NCBI GenBank assembly: GCA_039105265.1
Contig: JAPFFF010000021.1
Coordinates: 496,001-560,000, forward strand
Direction of reading: 5' to 3'
DNA length: 64,000 bases
Source: Tritrichomonas musculus
Taxonomy: Eukaryota; Parabasalia; Tritrichomonadida; Tritrichomonadidae
The position numbers and the translations under genes are program-made. Positions within the stretch are counted from its first letter, which is position 1. Each line of letters opens with the position of its first letter. Positions 61,571 through 64,000 of this stretch are shown in pieces. The notes under the pieces were generated by a model. It saw only the letters and a list, made by a program, of their open reading frames with translations. It was not told the DNA's origin and ran no database searches.

Positions 61571-63166
61571 GATGATCTTGGATATGATTTGTGAAAACAC
61601 ATACAAAAAATTGATAATTCATTCAATCCATTCAAATTTTAAAATCATTAAAGAATTAATTAACAGCAAATTGTTTTAATAGTGAAAGGCTCTAATTGAA
61701 TGAAAAAGCAATATTCTTGTTGTTTCCAATCAATTTACGGAAGTACGAATCGAACAAGATAAACTTAAAAAAATCAATGAAAATATACAAAAATTTTGAC
61801 ATTCAGATAATTTTCTTGTTTTATGTTCAAATAAATCATAATAATTTGATGAACGAAATTCTTTTCCACCTCTCTTCATGAAGTAAAATATATTTTTATT
61901 TTTTACTTTTTTTCAAATAAAGCATAGAATTTTTGTTTCCAATATAAACAAGTTAAATGCTTATATAATTAAATATTAAATTAAAAATTATTATTAAAAC
62001 AAATAATGAACAAGTGTAATAGATAAATATTGAGAGAAACATGTATATTGATAAATATTTTTGTTTACCAAAGTTTTCACTCTCATCCGGATTATCTCTC
62101 AAATTTCAATTAACAAAATCTTTTATAAACACTTTTGAATGATTCAATATTAAATAGAACGTTTATTTATAATTTTATAAACAAAAATTATTTTATCTTT
62201 TTTCTTGTTTTTATTTTATTGAACATTACAAAACAGCAGCCAGTCACGATTTTACACTTTTATATGATGTTATTACAAAGACAATTATAAAAAACAACTT
62301 TTTTTCAAATATTCAGATACATTTATTTTTCCTCAAGAAATAAAGCCAAGTATCATATATATCAATACATTTTATTATCGAAAAAAAGATATTTACAGTT
62401 AAATCTTTTTATAAAACCTTTCATAGGAGGTCATCCAAGTTTTTTCACGAGTCTACCTTATTCAACCACGTTTTTTAAGAAATGTATTCAAAATTACTTA
62501 AAATGAATAGAGCATCCCTACGTAAAATATACAGAAGTTTCTATACAGAAATTTTCACTTCACAGCTTCCACTAGATAAAAAGTTTTTGTTGGCTGCTGA
62601 GCCTAAAAAAATGAGAATAAAACTCTATTTAAACAAAATATTTAATATCACGTGTGATATATTTTGTTCACACATGATAATATTATTATTATTCAAATTT
62701 ATTTTAAGTAAACATTGATTAATATGGTCATCCAAATATTGCATATTATCAATAATTTTTTTTTTTCATAATTGTAAATGGTCTTTGCATAAAAAGAAAA
62801 TTCAGAATATTTCCTATATATTCCCAAAACATGAAAAGAAAAGAATTATTAGAATGCCATAAAACAAATCATTTTTTTATTAGACTTATCAAAAATTGAA
62901 AGGAAATAATTGAATGAGCATTCAAAAAGTTTGAAATCCGAGTTCATCCTTAAAAAAACAATTGGGAGAAATCATAATGGCCTGTAATCGTAATTGCCTT
63001 TGGAAGTTGTATCGTACTATACAGAAGACATAAAAATGTTAAAAAACATAAATTAATGATTTTTTTAATTTTACTTCCAAAATTGAATGTTACAATTCTA
63101 TGAGTTTTTTTCAATGAGCTTTCTCAAAATATAAAATTATATAACTATAGGTTAAAAATAAATTTT
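61571..63166. other. AT-rich intergenic region
   Basis: No supported gene. The 78-codon ORF at 62482 encodes a Lys/Leu/Phe-rich product without recognised motifs. Upstream of the UBC12-like pseudogene before insertion, this DNA may have contained its promoter. Confidence 0.5.
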
Positions 63167-63414
63167 TTAAGGTACAAATCCAGTACGTTATTTCTTGAAC
63201 CGGAGAACGTTTATTATTTGAATAGTTGCATGTCTCTGAAAAAGTTTAAATTGACTAGGTTTGTTTTTGACACTTATTTTACAATTTAAATAAACATTAT
63301 GACATGTTATATGAAATGGATGAAAATAATCATTTTTTATTTAACATGTCATCTTATTCTTTGAGAATGTCAAAAAAAATTGCGGTTACTAAACGTACTG
63401 GATTTGTACCTTAA
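63167..63414. mobile_element. 248-bp TTAA-flanked MITE, copy 3
   Basis: It is identical in length and ends to the other copies; the TTAA at each end (63167-63170, 63411-63414) is intact. It differs from copy 2 by a few bases (for example TTCTTGAACCGGAG in place of TTTTTGAATAGGAG). Confidence 0.88.
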
Positions 63415-63495
63415 ATAAAATTATTAGAAATATTAATCATTCAAATAAAGCATAATTTATTTTTTATCTCATTTATAATTTATCTATTTTTGCTT
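63415..63495. other. AT-rich spacer
   Basis: A short AT-rich spacer between the MITE and the foldback element, with nothing else visible. Confidence 0.5.
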
Positions 63496-63826
63496 GGATC
63501 AACTAAAGTATAGTAAGGCTTTTCTGAAGAACCTTCAAAAAGTGGAAATCATTCAGAAAAAATAATCAAATAAAAATAATAAAAAAAGAATCTTTTTATG
63601 TTACAAAATTTTTACCGATTCTTACCGCCAGCCGCGGGGTCTCGACTCGGCTTCGCTTCGCTCAGCCTCGCTCGACACCCGCTAGGCGGTATGTAGCCTC
63701 GGTAAAAATTATGTAAAAATATAAAAAGATTTGTTTTTTCAATTTTTTTATTTAGATTATTTTTTCTGAATGATTTCCACTTTTTGAAGGTTCTTCAGAA
63801 AAGCCTTACTATACTTTAGTTTATCC
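63496..63826. repeat. 331-bp foldback element with GC-rich core
   Basis: The left arm (AACTAAAGTATAGTAAGGCT, then CTGAAGAACCTTCAAAAAGT) is mirrored exactly at 63740-63826, and the arms run for about 90 bp. The loop is a compact GC-rich block (63631-63696; GCCGCGGGGTCTCGACTCGG, then CTTCGCTTCGCTCAGCC) which is itself palindromic and bounded by TACCGCC / GGCGGTA. Among its AT-rich surroundings it stands out sharply. No target duplication found. Confidence 0.8.
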
Positions 63827-64000
63827 TTTTGCTTTTTGATCGTTTAGGTAAAAAATCATTATTGACCTTAACTTTTTCCTAAAGAGCAAGTATTGAATTT
63901 TATATTCTATGAGGTTTCTCAATATTGAAAAGAGTTTTTATATCTTAAAAATATAAATATCTTAATTTAAATATATTATTTTAATTAAACATTCATATTA
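63827..64000. other. AT-rich window end
   Basis: No supported feature. Confidence 0.5.

Noticed and set aside
62482..62718. 78-codon ORF MYSKLLKMNRASLRK
   Set aside because: Kept out of the gene list: no motif, no promoter-like signal, and AT-rich composition that yields such ORFs by chance.
63631..63696. tRNA or other RNA gene in the GC-rich block
   Set aside because: The palindromic core does not show a cloverleaf with the expected anticodon arm or the A- and B-box motifs.

Overview
The window looks like a parabasalid (trichomonad) nuclear genome. It is very AT-rich, its genes lack introns, and TCA-type initiator-like motifs lie a few bases upstream of some start codons. It carries BspA-like leucine-rich, DUF3447/ankyrin and Sel1-type sequences and a Maverick/Polinton element, all characteristic of Trichomonas and Tritrichomonas. 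The strong AT bias suggests Tritrichomonas, but that is an inference.

Layout. (1) 1-5.9 kb is a compact housekeeping block: tyrosyl-tRNA synthetase, a Sec23/Sec24-like COPII protein, a protein with a C-terminal INCENP IN-box, and an NQO-type flavodoxin-fold oxidoreductase. (2) 6.1-20.5 kb is a three-level nest of transposons. A TTAAGGGCGTAC-ended element (6113-20514) holds a hAT-like CAGGGATGG-ended element (6353-20379), which holds a 12.5-kb long-TIR, MULE/foldback-like element (6618-19089). That inner element has a 10-bp target duplication and about 8 kb of 17/18-bp satellite in two opposed arrays, plus a broken DUF3447/ankyrin gene. (3) 20.7-21.5 kb has one conserved-looking unknown gene. 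21.5-28.5 kb is repeat-filled: a second nest (a TA-flanked element holding one with an 8-bp target duplication), a GC-rich hAT-type MITE, a 355-bp TTAA-flanked MITE, and the first of three 248-bp MITEs. (4) 28.6-43.8 kb has a large Glu-rich coiled-coil protein with an NT-C2-like N-terminus, a giant BspA-like leucine-rich protein, a PP2A B56 regulatory subunit split by a +1 frameshift, a Sel1-repeat pseudogene and a DUF3447 protein. (5) 44.5-45.15 kb has a 248-bp MITE whose TTAA supplies the stop codon of a UBC12-like E2 pseudogene. (6) 45,235-61,570 is a complete-looking 16.3-kb Polinton/Maverick with ~352-bp TIRs and a 5-bp target duplication (GATGA). (7) 61.6-64 kb is AT-rich intergenic DNA with the third 248-bp MITE and a 331-bp foldback element with a GC-rich core.

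The Polinton encodes a virus-like gene set: protein-primed DNA polymerase B (genome copying), retroviral-type integrase (insertion), FtsK/HerA-like packaging ATPase, a predicted double-jelly-roll major capsid protein, a PX-like virion protein, small predicted virion or core proteins, and an 843-aa fibre-like protein with a DUF285/BspA-type leucine-rich insert. No adenain-type maturation protease is visible, but the polymerase has an N-terminal region with possible OTU/papain-like Cys and His motifs. Most of its intergenic gaps contain their own short tandem repeats.

All calls come from reading the sequence; no database search was run. Family names rest on recognised motifs.
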